A stretch of 64,000 bases of DNA from Anaerolineales bacterium (GTDB taxonomy: Bacteria; Chloroflexota; Anaerolineae; Anaerolineales; UBA4823). The stretch covers positions 244,357 through 308,356 of the forward strand of contig JANXBJ010000001.1 in NCBI GenBank assembly GCA_025057645.1, in the 5' to 3' direction. The notes beneath the pieces are model-generated. The model had not been told where the DNA came from, did no database searches, and saw only the letters and a program-made list of their open reading frames with translations. Of the stretch, positions 41,864 through 51,142 are shown piece by piece. Positions within the stretch are counted from its first letter, which is position 1; each line of letters begins with the position of its first letter. The position numbers and the translations under genes were made by a program.

Positions 41864-42978
41864 GGATCGAGGAAATTGAAGTAGTGCACTTAAGGATGCC
41901 ACTGCGCACGCCTTTTGAGACCTCTTTTGGCCGATCCGTAACCCGTGATTGTCTTCTGCTGATCGTTCGCGCTGAAGGTCTAGAGGGGTATGGAGAGTGC
42001 GTTGCCGATTGGGAACCTGGGTATAGCCCGGAGACGGTTGGAACCGAATGGCATATCCTGCGCGAGTTTATCCTGCCGGCGGTTGTGGGGATAGAGTTTG
42101 AGCAACCGCAAGAGTTCTGCCAAAAAGTGGCCTGGATTCGCGGCCACCGCATGGCTAAGGCCGGTGTAGAGATGGCGCTATGGGATCTATACGGTAAACG
42201 CCACGGGCAGTCGCTGAGAGCCTTGTTAGGGGGGGTGCGCAACCGCGTTGAAGTAGGGGTTTCAGTGGGTATTCAAGAGACGCCACAAGTCTTAGTCAAG
42301 GTGGTGGAGAGCTACCTAAATCAGGGCTACAGGCGTATTAAGCTGAAAATAAAGCCGGGCAGAGACATTGATGATGTATTGGCCGTGCGACAAGCGTTTC
42401 CGACTTTGCGCCTTCAGGTAGATGCAAACTCGGCCTATACCTTGGAAGGAGCGCAAGCGTTGAAACCCCTGGATGATCTAAATCTCCTTTTGATCGAGCA
42501 ACCGCTAGGGGAAGAAGATTGGTGGGGTCATCGCTCTTTGCAACTGGACTTTAGGACCCCGATCTGTTTGGATGAGAGCATCCTCTCTTTACAACATGCG
42601 CGTCAAGCCCTGGAGATAGGAGCCTGCCGAGTAATTAACATCAAGGCCGGGCGAGTGGGGGGGCTTACCGAAGCGGTTGCGATTCACAACCACTGCCTTT
42701 CCCTAGCTGTGCCGGTCTGGTGTGGTGGCATGTTGGAGACCGGCGTGGGGCGGGCTTCCAATTTGGCTTTGGCAAGTCTGCCCGGCTTTACTTTGCCCGG
42801 CGATATTTCAGCGACCGAGCGTTATTATGAGGAAGATATTACTGAGGAAAGATTTACGCTGAACCCTGACAGCACCATCGACGTACCGGAGCGACCGGGT
42901 TTGGGGGTAAAACTTGACCAAAAAGCCCTGAAAAAGTACCAAGTCAACGTCTTTTCCTCCCGTGACCTTGTAAAATAA
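41860..42978 (+). CDS. o-Succinylbenzoate synthase / N-acylamino acid racemase (MenC family)
   Basis: 372 residues from the ATG at 41860. This enolase-superfamily barrel has RRIKLKIKPGRD (the catalytic Lys-x-Lys), the metal ligands in LQVDANSAY, LLIEQPL and CLDESI, and the second Lys in VINIKAGRVGGL. The subfamily contains both o-succinylbenzoate synthases of menaquinone synthesis and N-succinylamino acid racemases. The neighbouring GNAT gene favours a racemase role, and no other men genes are in the window, so the assignment stays open. Confidence 0.88.
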   Translation: MRIEEIEVVHLRMPLRTPFETSFGRSVTRDCLLLIVRAEGLEGYGECVADWEPGYSPETVGTEWHILREFILPAVVGIEFEQPQEFCQKVAWIRGHRMAKAGVEMALWDLYGKRHGQSLRALLGGVRNRVEVGVSVGIQETPQVLVKVVESYLNQGYRRIKLKIKPGRDIDDVLAVRQAFPTLRLQVDANSAYTLEGAQALKPLDDLNLLLIEQPLGEEDWWGHRSLQLDFRTPICLDESILSLQHARQALEIGACRVINIKAGRVGGLTEAVAIHNHCLSLAVPVWCGGMLETGVGRASNLALASLPGFTLPGDISATERYYEEDITEERFTLNPDSTIDVPERPGLGVKLDQKALKKYQVNVFSSRDLVK

Positions 42979-42979
42979 A

Positions 42980-43008
42980 TTGCATTTTTCGCCCTCATGA
43001 GCTATACT
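42980..43008 (+). promoter_or_regulatory. Promoter of the cyclase-family gene
   Basis: TTGCAT (42980-42985) and TATACT (43003-43008), spacer 17, immediately after menC. It is followed by a GGAGG ribosome-binding site. Confidence 0.65.
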
Positions 43009-43029
43009 ACTTATGGAATGGAGGAGGTT

Positions 43030-43662
43030 ATGAATATTTACGACATTACTCTCACCTTGTCTCCTGAGATCCCGACTTGGCCAGGCGATCCGAAGTTTGT
43101 CATGGAACGTTTCGACAAAATTGAGGCTGGAGATAATACTAATACAACTCGGATTGAAATGAGCGCGCATACCGGCACTCATGTAGACGCGCCCTATCAT
43201 TTCTTTAGTCACGGCAAAGGAGTGGACCAACTTTCGTTGAGAATCCTCAACGGGCGGGCTTATGTTCTTCATCTTCCCGAGGTTTCCGTAGTCACTGCGG
43301 CGGAGTTGGCAAGAGTCAATATTCCGCCGCGCACGCGACGCTTGTTGATCCGCACACGCAACAGTGAATACTGGGCGGCGGGCGTCAAGGAGTTTCGAAC
43401 CGATTTTGTGGGTCTGAGTGCAGACGCTGCTGATTACTTAGTCAGAAGGGGGGTTAAGCTGATCGGCGTGGATTACCTCTCGGTAGCGCCTTACAAGCAA
43501 AGCCGCCCAACCCACGAAGTTTTCTTGCGCAACGATGTGATCATCGTTGAGGGGTTGAATCTAGCTGAAGTGCCTCAGGGGCGCTATATGCTCTACTGCT
43601 TGCCGCTCAAGCTCAAGGGAGCGGATGGTGCTCCGGCGAGAGCGATCTTGATCGGAGTGTAG
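43030..43662 (+). CDS. Cyclase / kynurenine formamidase-like metal hydrolase
   Basis: 210 residues from the ATG at 43030 with a GGAGG site. The metal-binding HTGTHVDAPYHFF and the upstream TLTLSPEIPTWPGDPKF are hallmarks of the cyclase (KynB-like) family. GLSADAADYLVRRGVKLIGVDYLSVAP and EGLNLAEVPQGRYMLYCLPLKLKGADGAPARAI also match. It could hydrolyse N-formylkynurenine or another cyclic amide. No tryptophan catabolism genes are nearby, so the substrate is uncertain. Confidence 0.9.
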   Translation: MNIYDITLTLSPEIPTWPGDPKFVMERFDKIEAGDNTNTTRIEMSAHTGTHVDAPYHFFSHGKGVDQLSLRILNGRAYVLHLPEVSVVTAAELARVNIPPRTRRLLIRTRNSEYWAAGVKEFRTDFVGLSADAADYLVRRGVKLIGVDYLSVAPYKQSRPTHEVFLRNDVIIVEGLNLAEVPQGRYMLYCLPLKLKGADGAPARAILIGV

Positions 43663-43674
43663 AGTCTGGCGAGT

Positions 43675-44214
43675 ATGCATCGCCTCAGAGCCTTGTCTTT
43701 CTCCTTGCTCGTTTTGTTATTGGCCGCCTGTGGGCCAAGTGTTGTTCGTGTTTCGCAAGAGGAGGCCAAAATGAGCATTGAATTGATCAGCACGGCTTTC
43801 GCACCAAACGGTTTCATTCCGAAACGATATACCTGTGATGGAGAGAACCTTTCCCCACCCCTGATATGGAAAAACGTTCCACCAGAGACAAAGTCGCTTG
43901 CGATCATCGTGGACGACCCTGACGCCCCGGGGGGCACGTTCGTCCACTGGGTAATCTTCAATATCCCTCCCGAAGTGACAAAGTTTTCCGAAGGGGAAAA
44001 AGGGATCGGCACTGAGGGCATAAATGACTTCCGTAAAGTGGGCTACGGTGGACCTTGCCCTCCTCGGGGAACTACGCATCGCTATTTCTTCAAAATCTAT
44101 GCCTTAGATACTAAACTGAATTTAGACTCCACAGCCACGAAGAAAGACTTGGAAAAAGCCATGCAAGAGCATATCCTAGCCCAAGGCGAATTGATCGGCC
44201 GCTATAGTCGGTAA
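43675..44214 (+). CDS. PEBP/YbhB-like lipoprotein
   Basis: 179 residues. The N-terminal signal ends in a lipobox LLAAC, so it is a predicted lipoprotein. The mature part carries the Raf-kinase-inhibitor-like core: AFAPNGFIPKRYTCDGENLSPPLIWKNVPPETKSLAIIVDDPDAPGGTFVHWVIFNIP, then GYGGPCPPRGTTHRYFFKIYAL. PEBP proteins bind small anions or phospholipid headgroups; their role in bacteria is poorly defined. It sits 12 bases after the cyclase gene and is likely co-transcribed. Confidence 0.9.
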   Translation: MHRLRALSFSLLVLLLAACGPSVVRVSQEEAKMSIELISTAFAPNGFIPKRYTCDGENLSPPLIWKNVPPETKSLAIIVDDPDAPGGTFVHWVIFNIPPEVTKFSEGEKGIGTEGINDFRKVGYGGPCPPRGTTHRYFFKIYALDTKLNLDSTATKKDLEKAMQEHILAQGELIGRYSR

Positions 44215-44230
44215 TCCCTTTGACCCTGTT

Positions 44231-44311
44231 TCTTGGTGACTTTTGGTACGAAAAATAAAACACGGAGACACCAAGAATTTAGGTTACCTTTGTGTCTTCG
44301 AGTCTTGGTGT
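44231..44311. repeat. Small palindromic element between convergent genes
   Basis: Perfect inverted repeat ACACCAAGA (44268-44276)/TCTTGGTGT (44303-44311), with another partial copy of the right half at 44231-44239. The flanking CACGGAGACACC and TTTGTGTCTTCGAGTC words resemble the short palindromic 'cacggag...tctgtgt' elements scattered in many environmental genomes. It lies exactly between the stops of two convergent genes and may also act as a terminator. Confidence 0.5.
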
Positions 44312-44316
44312 TCCTT

Positions 44317-45093
44317 CTAAAGTGATTTGCCGGGTAAGCTGGCGCCGCCATCGATAGTGATAATCTGGCCGCGAATCATGCTGGCCTCAGGGGAACATAG
44401 GAACGCTACTAATTGGGCGACATCTTCTGGAGTTACTAAGCGCCCAGCGGGCGTCATGGCGGTGATTTTTTGGATCCATTGCGCATCGCTGCGGATGGCG
44501 TCAAAGTGTTTTAGGGCTTCGGTTTCCACCACGCCGGGCGAGACACCGTTGACAACAATATTTTTGGGAGCTAGCTCCACAGCAAGATAGCGCACCAGAG
44601 CTTCTAGAGCGGCTTTGCTGGCACCGACTACCACATAATCGGGTAATACACGGTGCGCACCGGGGCTAGAGATGGCTACCATTGCCCCTCCACCCGCTCT
44701 TTCCATCAGCGGCACGGCTTTCTGAGCGCAAAAGAGAAAGGCACGGGCGTTGATGTTCAGCGTCCAGTCCCAACCCTTAGGGCGTTGTTGCAGGGCAGGG
44801 CGGTTATACCCCGAAGCAGCGTTATTGATGAAGAAATCTAATTTACCGAACTCAGCTTCGATGGCTTGGAAGAGCCTTTCGATCTCGTCCAATTCGCCGA
44901 CGTTGGCTTTGACCAGCAATGCCTTTCGTCCCAAGGCCTGAATTTGGCGCTGGGTGTCCTCGGCGGGCTGCGGGTTACGAAAGTAATTGACAATCACATC
45001 CGCTCCACGACGGGCGAACTCCAATGCAATTGCCCGCCCGATCCCCCGCCCCGATCCGGTGACAAGACAGACGCGGTTTAGAAAGGGGAGCAT
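44317..45093 (-). CDS. fabL: Enoyl-ACP reductase III (FabL-type SDR)
   Basis: 258 residues. The cofactor motif TGSGRGIGRAIALEFARRGADVI and the segments FINNAASGYNRPALQ, DWTLNINARAFLFCAQKAVPLM, VVVGASKAALEALVRYLAVELAPKNIVVNGVSPGVVETEALKHF are very close to FabL of Bacillus, which reduces enoyl-ACP with NADPH. The Y-x6-K usual in ENRs is replaced by the V..SK pattern typical of FabL. A general FabG-like reductase is the alternative. Confidence 0.85.
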   Translation of the reverse strand: MLPFLNRVCLVTGSGRGIGRAIALEFARRGADVIVNYFRNPQPAEDTQRQIQALGRKALLVKANVGELDEIERLFQAIEAEFGKLDFFINNAASGYNRPALQQRPKGWDWTLNINARAFLFCAQKAVPLMERAGGGAMVAISSPGAHRVLPDYVVVGASKAALEALVRYLAVELAPKNIVVNGVSPGVVETEALKHFDAIRSDAQWIQKITAMTPAGRLVTPEDVAQLVAFLCSPEASMIRGQIITIDGGASLPGKSL

Positions 45094-45226
45094 GGTAAGG
45101 GGAATTATAAATTAAGGCTCGATTTTTTTCCTATTGGTTAGTCACGTATGGCGGAAGCACTTACTCTAGCCGTTGATCGGTTTCTCGGCCTCGATTTGGG
45201 TAGGTTTCGGACACCTTGCTCTAATA

Positions 45227-45266
45227 GAGGCATATGTGGAACTGGTTCCTGTTCCACATATGCCTT
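45227..45266. repeat. Long perfect hairpin between ftsH and fabL
   Basis: GGCATATGTGGAAC (45229-45242) and GTTCCACATATGCC (45251-45264) form a perfect 14-bp stem extended by one A-T pair, with an 8-base loop. It lies downstream of ftsH and upstream of fabL on the minus strand. There is no T tract on either side, so it may be an operator or an RNA processing/stability hairpin; it is not a plain terminator. Confidence 0.6.
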
Positions 45267-45277
45267 GAGTAGGTATC

Positions 45278-47167
45278 CTATGCAGGCTGCCCAGCGGGGG
45301 TTCGGTTTTGCTCTACCGGCACGGGTGTGCCACCGTTTTTGCTGAAAGGCGGCGGAAAGATCGCTTCGAATTCTTCGCGAGAGATGGTTTCAACCTCTAA
45401 CAAGCGTTGAGCAACGGCATCCAGTTTGTCGCGATATTGGATGAGGATGGCTTTGGCACGTTCATAAGCTTGATTGACCAGTTTGCGCACTTCTTCATCG
45501 ATTTTCTGCGCCACCGCTTCGGAATAGTCGCGTTGTTCGGCGATTTCTCGGCCGAGGAAGATCAGCTCTTCTTTTTGACCATACACAAGCGGCCCCAATT
45601 CTTCACTCATTCCTAGGCGGGTGACCATTGCCCGTGCCATACGCGTGACCCGCTCTAGGTCGTTGGCGGCACCGGAAGTAATGTCGTCGAAGACCAGCTC
45701 TTCTGCAGCGCGGCCGCCCAGCAAGCCGACCATATCGGCGATCATCTTCTTTCGTGGGATGAGCGTGCGATCTTCCTCGGGAAGAGCAATGGTATATCCG
45801 CCGGCCATGCCCCGAGCAATGATTGAGACTTTATGCACCGGATCGGCTTCCGGAAGGGCATTCATCACTACTGCATGTCCGGCTTCGTGGTAGGCGATGA
45901 TGCGCTTTTCTTCGGCGCTGATCAGGCGGCTTTTGCGTTCGGGCCCGGCAATCACGCGCTCGATCGCTTCTTCCAACTCTGCTTGCCCGATCATCTTCTT
46001 GTTGCGCCGCGCTGCCAGAATAGCGGCTTCGTTGACTAAGTTCTCGAGGTCGGCACCGACAAAGCCTGGGGTGGAACGGGCAATTACGGAGAGATCCACA
46101 TCCGGCGCTAGAGGCTTGCCGCGGGTGTGCACTTTGAGGATTGCCTCACGCCCGCGCATATCCGGGCGGTCGAGCACCACCCGGCGGTCAAAGCGGCCCG
46201 GGCGCAGCAGAGCTGGATCGAGGATATCAGGGCGGTTGGTTGCAGCGACAATGATCACGTTGGTGTCGGTGTCAAAGCCGTCCATCTCGACCAGCATTTG
46301 ATTCAAGGTTTGCTCGCGCTCGTCATGACTGCCGCCTAAGCCGGCACCGCGCTGACGGCCAACGGCATCGATCTCGTCAACAAACACAATACATGGTGAA
46401 TGGCGCTTGGCCTGATCAAACAGATCGCGCACGCGACTGGCGCCTACGCCGACAAACATTTCAACGAACTCCGAACCAGAAATAGAGAAGAAGGGCACGC
46501 CGGCTTCCCCACTTACGGCCTTGGCAAGCAAGGTTTTTCCTGTGCCGGGCGGTCCGACCAGCAAAACGCCCTTGGGAATTCGAGCGCCAAGGGAGATAAA
46601 CTTTTCCGGCTCGCGCAGGAATTCGACTACCTCTTGAAGCTCTTCTTTGGCCTCGTCAACACCGGCAACGTCCTGGAAGGTCACTTTAGGTTGGTCACCG
46701 GTGAACATCCGCGCGCGAGATTTGCCGAAGGACATCGCAGCGTTATTGCTGCCTTGCGCTTGCCGGAAGACAAACCAAAACACTCCTGCTAGAAACAAGA
46801 ACGGCAGAACGTAGCCGAGAATTGTAGCTACTCCTACCCATGGGGAAGGAGGCTTGACTTCGATCTTGATGTTGCTCGGCGAAAGCTGCTCGGTGGTGAC
46901 TCCGAAAGCTTTGAGTTGCTCAACTAATGTGGTCTCAGACTCCTTATGAGAGTATCGTTCTTTACCGTCTGAGTAAATGACTCGCAGCCGATTGTTGTCT
47001 TCAACAATGCGTTCTACAAGGCCACTTTGAATGTCGTTGGCTACCTTGTTAATCGGGATCACATCTTGGGTGGTAGGACTCTGTTGGAACTGGTATACCA
47101 CCAAGACGATGATTGCCACGAACAAGAGGAGATATACCAGAGAGGACCGATTCCGAGATGGACTCAC
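45278..47167 (-). CDS. ftsH: ATP-dependent zinc metalloprotease FtsH
   Basis: 629 residues. Two transmembrane helices (about 9-26 and 113-133) flank a small extracytoplasmic domain. The AAA domain has Walker A GPPGTGKT (205-212), [16 protein letters not shown] and the [12 protein letters not shown], and the zinc site HEAGH lies near residue 430 with the later Asp in DLERVT. FtsH degrades misfolded membrane and short-lived regulatory proteins. The gene has its own extended -10 promoter (47216-47224). Confidence 0.97.
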   Translation of the reverse strand: MSPSRNRSSLVYLLLFVAIIVLVVYQFQQSPTTQDVIPINKVANDIQSGLVERIVEDNNRLRVIYSDGKERYSHKESETTLVEQLKAFGVTTEQLSPSNIKIEVKPPSPWVGVATILGYVLPFLFLAGVFWFVFRQAQGSNNAAMSFGKSRARMFTGDQPKVTFQDVAGVDEAKEELQEVVEFLREPEKFISLGARIPKGVLLVGPPGTGKTLLAKAVSGEAGVPFFSISGSEFVEMFVGVGASRVRDLFDQAKRHSPCIVFVDEIDAVGRQRGAGLGGSHDEREQTLNQMLVEMDGFDTDTNVIIVAATNRPDILDPALLRPGRFDRRVVLDRPDMRGREAILKVHTRGKPLAPDVDLSVIARSTPGFVGADLENLVNEAAILAARRNKKMIGQAELEEAIERVIAGPERKSRLISAEEKRIIAYHEAGHAVVMNALPEADPVHKVSIIARGMAGGYTIALPEEDRTLIPRKKMIADMVGLLGGRAAEELVFDDITSGAANDLERVTRMARAMVTRLGMSEELGPLVYGQKEELIFLGREIAEQRDYSEAVAQKIDEEVRKLVNQAYERAKAILIQYRDKLDAVAQRLLEVETISREEFEAIFPPPFSKNGGTPVPVEQNRTPAGQPA

Positions 47168-47215
47168 TTATAAACCTCCATACTCAATTCCAATCCAAAA
47201 GCTATACCCACTCAG

Positions 47216-47224
47216 ATTATACCA
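47216..47224 (-). promoter_or_regulatory. Extended -10 promoter of ftsH
   Basis: On the minus strand TGG precedes a perfect TATAAT (47216-47221); the -35 region is poor, as is usual when an extended -10 is present. The ATG is about 49 bases downstream. Confidence 0.6.
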
Positions 47225-47379
47225 ATCTCTGAACTGGAAGGGAATAACTTAGAGTGTCAGAGGATTGATTCTAACAACTCTCTAACAATTTCAGGCAAGT
47301 AGAGAAGCTCAAAGCCAGAGTGGGAAGCTCCCTACTCCATTTCCGCAGTGTTGCCCGTGCAAAGTTTGGTGCAGCAAGG

Positions 47380-48492
47380 CTAGGCTGCGTTTTTCCCCCA
47401 TAGGAAGCCCTCTATACGACGCCACCAACGCAAAAACCGGGAACGGAGACGGGAAAGCCAACGGTGGCGACGCCCAAAGATGCGTTTTCTCTTGGTTGTG
47501 AAGGGTCCACCCCATCGCACCAGCGTTGCGCCCCAGGTAAGCCCTGCTCCGAAGCCGACAAACACCACGTAATCCCCCGGCTTTAGCTTGCCCTCTTGGA
47601 TTGCTTCACAGGTCGCAATAGGGATGGAAGCTGTGGAGGTATTACCGTAGCGATGGATATTGGAGATGAATTTATCCACAGGAAGGTTTAGATTTTTTGC
47701 TGCTGTTTCAATAATGCGTTGGTTAGCTTGATGGGGAACAATCCACCCCACCTCTTGGAGGGTAAGTTTGGCCTTTTGAACCACCTCCAGGGTGGATTGG
47801 GCCATCACACGAGTGGCAAAGCGAAAGACCTCACGACCGTTCATGCGGATATAAGGCTGCCCATTTTGTACTATCGTTTGACCGAACGGGTATCTGCCTG
47901 CGCCAGAAGGAAGGGTGAGTAACTCTGCCCCCGATCCATCGGACCGCAACACCCCGGCGAGGATGCCACCGGGTTCTTCGCTGGCTTGAAGCACGAAAGC
48001 CCCGGCGCCGTCGCCGAATAGGATACAGGTGTTGCGGTCTTGCCAGTCGACAAACCGGGAAAGAGTCTCCGTACCGATGACCACTATAGTATCTGCTGCG
48101 CCACTACGGATAATCGAAGAGGCAACCTCCAAGGCATAGATAAATCCTGTGCAGGCAGCAGAGAGGTCAAATGCTCCAGCTCTCTTGGCTCCGATCTGAT
48201 CTTGCACAATACAAGCAGTTGCAGGAAAGATGTGTTCGGGAGAGGAGGTCGCAACAATGATCAAATCCACCTGCGACGGGTGTACGTTAGCGACTTCCAG
48301 AGCCCGGAGGGCAGCCTGAACGGCGAGGGATGCAGGAGTTTCGATCTCACTAGCAATCCTGCGTTCTTGGATGCCGGTGCGCGAGACGATCCACTCGTTT
48401 GAAGTCTCAACTATCTTTTCGAGTTCGAAATTGCTCAATACTTTTTTGGGAGTCGCCATCCCCCAACCGGTGATATGGGCGTATCTCGCCAT
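47380..48492 (-). CDS. fabH: 3-oxoacyl-ACP synthase III (FabH) with basic C-terminal tail
   Basis: 370 residues. Cys114 in SAACTGFIYA, His in VPHQANQRI and Asn in RYGNTSTASIP form the KAS III triad. The normal enzyme ends near GAGLTWGATLVRW; here about 40 further residues follow, rich in Arg, Lys and Trp (KRKRIFGRRHRWLSRLRSRF). FabH starts fatty-acid synthesis by condensing acetyl- or branched acyl-CoA with malonyl-ACP. It is downstream of fabF with a 5-base gap. Confidence 0.95.
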   Translation of the reverse strand: MARYAHITGWGMATPKKVLSNFELEKIVETSNEWIVSRTGIQERRIASEIETPASLAVQAALRALEVANVHPSQVDLIIVATSSPEHIFPATACIVQDQIGAKRAGAFDLSAACTGFIYALEVASSIIRSGAADTIVVIGTETLSRFVDWQDRNTCILFGDGAGAFVLQASEEPGGILAGVLRSDGSGAELLTLPSGAGRYPFGQTIVQNGQPYIRMNGREVFRFATRVMAQSTLEVVQKAKLTLQEVGWIVPHQANQRIIETAAKNLNLPVDKFISNIHRYGNTSTASIPIATCEAIQEGKLKPGDYVVFVGFGAGLTWGATLVRWGGPFTTKRKRIFGRRHRWLSRLRSRFLRWWRRIEGFLWGKNAA

Positions 48493-48497
48493 AGGTA

Positions 48498-49739
48498 CTA
48501 CTCCACAAAGCGGCTGAAGACAATCGAGGCATTATGTCCGCCGAAACCAAATGAATTGGAAAGGATGTGGTCGATTTTTGCCGCTCTGCCTAAATTGGGA
48601 ACGTAATCCAAATCACATTCTGGATCAGGAGTCTCATAGTTAATCGTGGGAGGAATAAACTGATGCTGTAGCGCTAGCACACAGATGACCGCTTCTAGGG
48701 CTCCCGAAGCACCTAATAAGTGGCCTGTCATGGACTTGGTTGAAGAAACGGGAATTTCATAGGCCCGCTCTCCGAACACGGTCTTAATCGCTTGAGTTTC
48801 GATCTTGTCGTTGAGCGGTGTGCTTGTGCCATGGGCGTTGATGTAATTGATCTGGTGAGTCTCCAATCGGGCGTCAGCGAGGGCTTGGCGCATGCACTGG
48901 ACAGCGCCGTATCCGTCCTCGGCGGGTGCAGAGACGTGGTAAGCGTCATTGGTATGGCCATACCCGCTGACCTCCGCTAGGATATTGGCCCGACGCGCTT
49001 TGGCAAACTCCAATTCTTCTAGGACCAGCACCGCAGCTCCTTCTCCCATTACGAAACCATCGCGATGTAGATCAAATGGACGCGAGGCGCGAGGGGGATC
49101 GTCATTACGGGTTGAGAGAGCTCCCATAACGCTCATTCCTGCCATCGCAACCGGTAGAATAGCAGCCTCGCTCCCCCCAGCAAGCATGACATCAGCTTGC
49201 CCGCGGCGGATCATTTCAGTGGCTTCTCCGATGGCGTTATTGCCGGTAGCGCAAGCGGTGATCACAGCTAGGTTTGGGCCTCGCAAACCAAAATGGATCG
49301 CTACCATACTCCCTGCGCTATCGGGTAACATCATAGGCACCAGGAACGGGCTGACACGATTTGGTCCTCTTTGGAGGAAGACCTGAAACTGATCGATCAG
49401 GGTGTGTATGCCCCCGATACCGGTCCCGATTACGACACCGATTCGATCGCGGTTCTGGTCGGTGATCGCCAACTGCGCTTGCTCGAGAGCCTGCTGGGCA
49501 GACGCAAGTGCAAACTGAGTATAGCGGTCCATTCGGCGAGCTTCTCGGCTGCCGAACAGCGCAACCCCGTCAAAGTTCTTTACTTCAGCAGCAATTTTGG
49601 ACTTATGTTCACTCGGGTCAAATTGGGTGATATAGTTGATTCCTGAAATGCCCTGGGAGATAGAAGCCCAGAGCGTCGGGATATCGTTCCCGACTGGGCT
49701 AACGCAGCCCAAACCCGTAACTACTACCCGACGGCGCAT
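48498..49739 (-). CDS. fabF: 3-oxoacyl-ACP synthase II (FabF)
   Basis: 413 residues. RRVVVTGLGCVSPVGNDIPTLW, the active-site Cys163 in VITACATGNNAIGEA, and the two catalytic His in NAHGTSTPLNDKIET and KSMTGHLLGASGA are diagnostic of KAS II. It elongates acyl-ACP chains with malonyl-ACP. fabF is the first gene of a fabF-fabH pair on this strand; no fabD, fabG or acpP is adjacent. Confidence 0.97.
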   Translation of the reverse strand: MRRRVVVTGLGCVSPVGNDIPTLWASISQGISGINYITQFDPSEHKSKIAAEVKNFDGVALFGSREARRMDRYTQFALASAQQALEQAQLAITDQNRDRIGVVIGTGIGGIHTLIDQFQVFLQRGPNRVSPFLVPMMLPDSAGSMVAIHFGLRGPNLAVITACATGNNAIGEATEMIRRGQADVMLAGGSEAAILPVAMAGMSVMGALSTRNDDPPRASRPFDLHRDGFVMGEGAAVLVLEELEFAKARRANILAEVSGYGHTNDAYHVSAPAEDGYGAVQCMRQALADARLETHQINYINAHGTSTPLNDKIETQAIKTVFGERAYEIPVSSTKSMTGHLLGASGALEAVICVLALQHQFIPPTINYETPDPECDLDYVPNLGRAAKIDHILSNSFGFGGHNASIVFSRFVE

Positions 49740-49939
49740 AATACCCTCCGCATAAAGGAATTTGACCTACCTTGCATATTAAACCCCGTGCTCCTGAGTT
49801 CGATATGTGCTGCCGAAATAAGGGTTTTCTCAATGGGTGTTGAGTGTCTAGAATTCTTTGTGCAAAGCAAGAGCAGAATGGGAATATCACTGCCAGGTTT
49901 GCTCGCCGCAGTGTGCGAAGCGGACTTTAGGAGACCGTG

Positions 49940-51142
49940 CTACTCTCCTTCGGTCCCCAAACTTATAGCTTGATTTTTGACGATTTGACGGATGTGGATG
50001 CGGTCGTGAGAGGCGATGATCCCAACTAGCTCTTGTATGGTCGTAGGGCCTAAGAGGGCATGACGCACCTTTTGTGCCCAAGTTTTTGGAGGTAGCTCTT
50101 GCAATATCCTCAGCAACTCAATTCGGGCTTGGATGAATTCATTCAGTGCTTGTTCTCCGCTTTGCTTTAGATAGTTTCTTTGCTCTGCCCAGGCGTCCGT
50201 GTCGATTCCGGGGATGAATGGGTTGAGTGTGGAGAGAGCTGTGCGGATGCGGGGCAGATTCACTTCGATTTCTACATCCCGTAAGTGGCATAAAATTTCT
50301 GTTTGGCACCATTCGCTACTCTGAAACCGGGTGTTCCATTGCTCGCTGGGGAGTTTCTGGCAAAGCAAAGGAAGAGCTGCGGGAGTGGACTTGAGGATGG
50401 CAAGCACTGCGTCTATCGATGAAAAATCGGGTTGGAATTCTGCTGGTGGAACTCGGTCAATCCAAGCTAGGAGGTTCTTAAGCTCTCCTCCGGACGAGAG
50501 GGGGTGATGAGGATCGGAAGAGATAAAAAAGGTTTGGATTCCCGCCTTTTTTGCCGGGAGAATATCTAGAGCGAGATCATTGCCGACCATGATAACCCCT
50601 TGTTCACGCCAACCATTGCGCGCCAAGAGTTCCATAAAAAAAGCCGGGTTGGGTTTGGCAAAGTGAAAGGTCTCGTAAGAGGCGATGAGCTTGAATGAGG
50701 GAATGGCCTCTGCAAGTCCAGCCCATCGCAGGCGGTGCAGATTGGCGATCAATGGAAACAAAGGATTGGTAGCGAGGATAAGCTCATAGCCTCTTGCCTG
50801 AGCCTCTCGAATCAATTCCGCTGCGCCGGGTACCGGACGTGTCAGGCTTTCCAGTTGGTTAAACTGGACCTGATAGAATTCCTCGATCTCTTGATGAAGT
50901 TGGCTTTCGTCGATCCCTAAGGCAGGGTAAAATGCTTGGTCAAAAACCTGCTTCAAGGTGCGATCTGGGCGGTCGTTCAACAGCATGGTTTCTGTGGCCT
51001 GCAGCAGGTGTTTTACCAAATGGTTCGGAGAAACCTTGGCAGCAAGGTGCTTTGATAAGGCTTGGAGGTAGGCCGGCACAAAGGTTTCCATGTTGTTTTG
51101 TAGGAGGGTATCATCAAGGTCGAGCAGCAGTGTTAGCTTCAT
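49940..51142 (-). CDS. HAD-family hydrolase fused to a DinB-like domain
   Basis: 400 residues from the ATG at 51142. The N-terminal half is a HAD phosphatase: LLLDLDDTLLQNN (motif I, DxD), LILATNPLF (motif II), FHFAKPNPAFF (the Lys) and VGNDLALDILPAKKAGI (motif IV). After a short linker the C-terminal ~140 residues (EQWNTRFQSSEWCQTEILCHLRDVEIEVNLPRI ... GIIASHDRIHIRQI) look like a DinB/YfiT four-helix bundle with the three-His metal pattern. The fusion is unusual; substrate is unknown. Confidence 0.78.
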   Translation of the reverse strand: MKLTLLLDLDDTLLQNNMETFVPAYLQALSKHLAAKVSPNHLVKHLLQATETMLLNDRPDRTLKQVFDQAFYPALGIDESQLHQEIEEFYQVQFNQLESLTRPVPGAAELIREAQARGYELILATNPLFPLIANLHRLRWAGLAEAIPSFKLIASYETFHFAKPNPAFFMELLARNGWREQGVIMVGNDLALDILPAKKAGIQTFFISSDPHHPLSSGGELKNLLAWIDRVPPAEFQPDFSSIDAVLAILKSTPAALPLLCQKLPSEQWNTRFQSSEWCQTEILCHLRDVEIEVNLPRIRTALSTLNPFIPGIDTDAWAEQRNYLKQSGEQALNEFIQARIELLRILQELPPKTWAQKVRHALLGPTTIQELVGIIASHDRIHIRQIVKNQAISLGTEGE

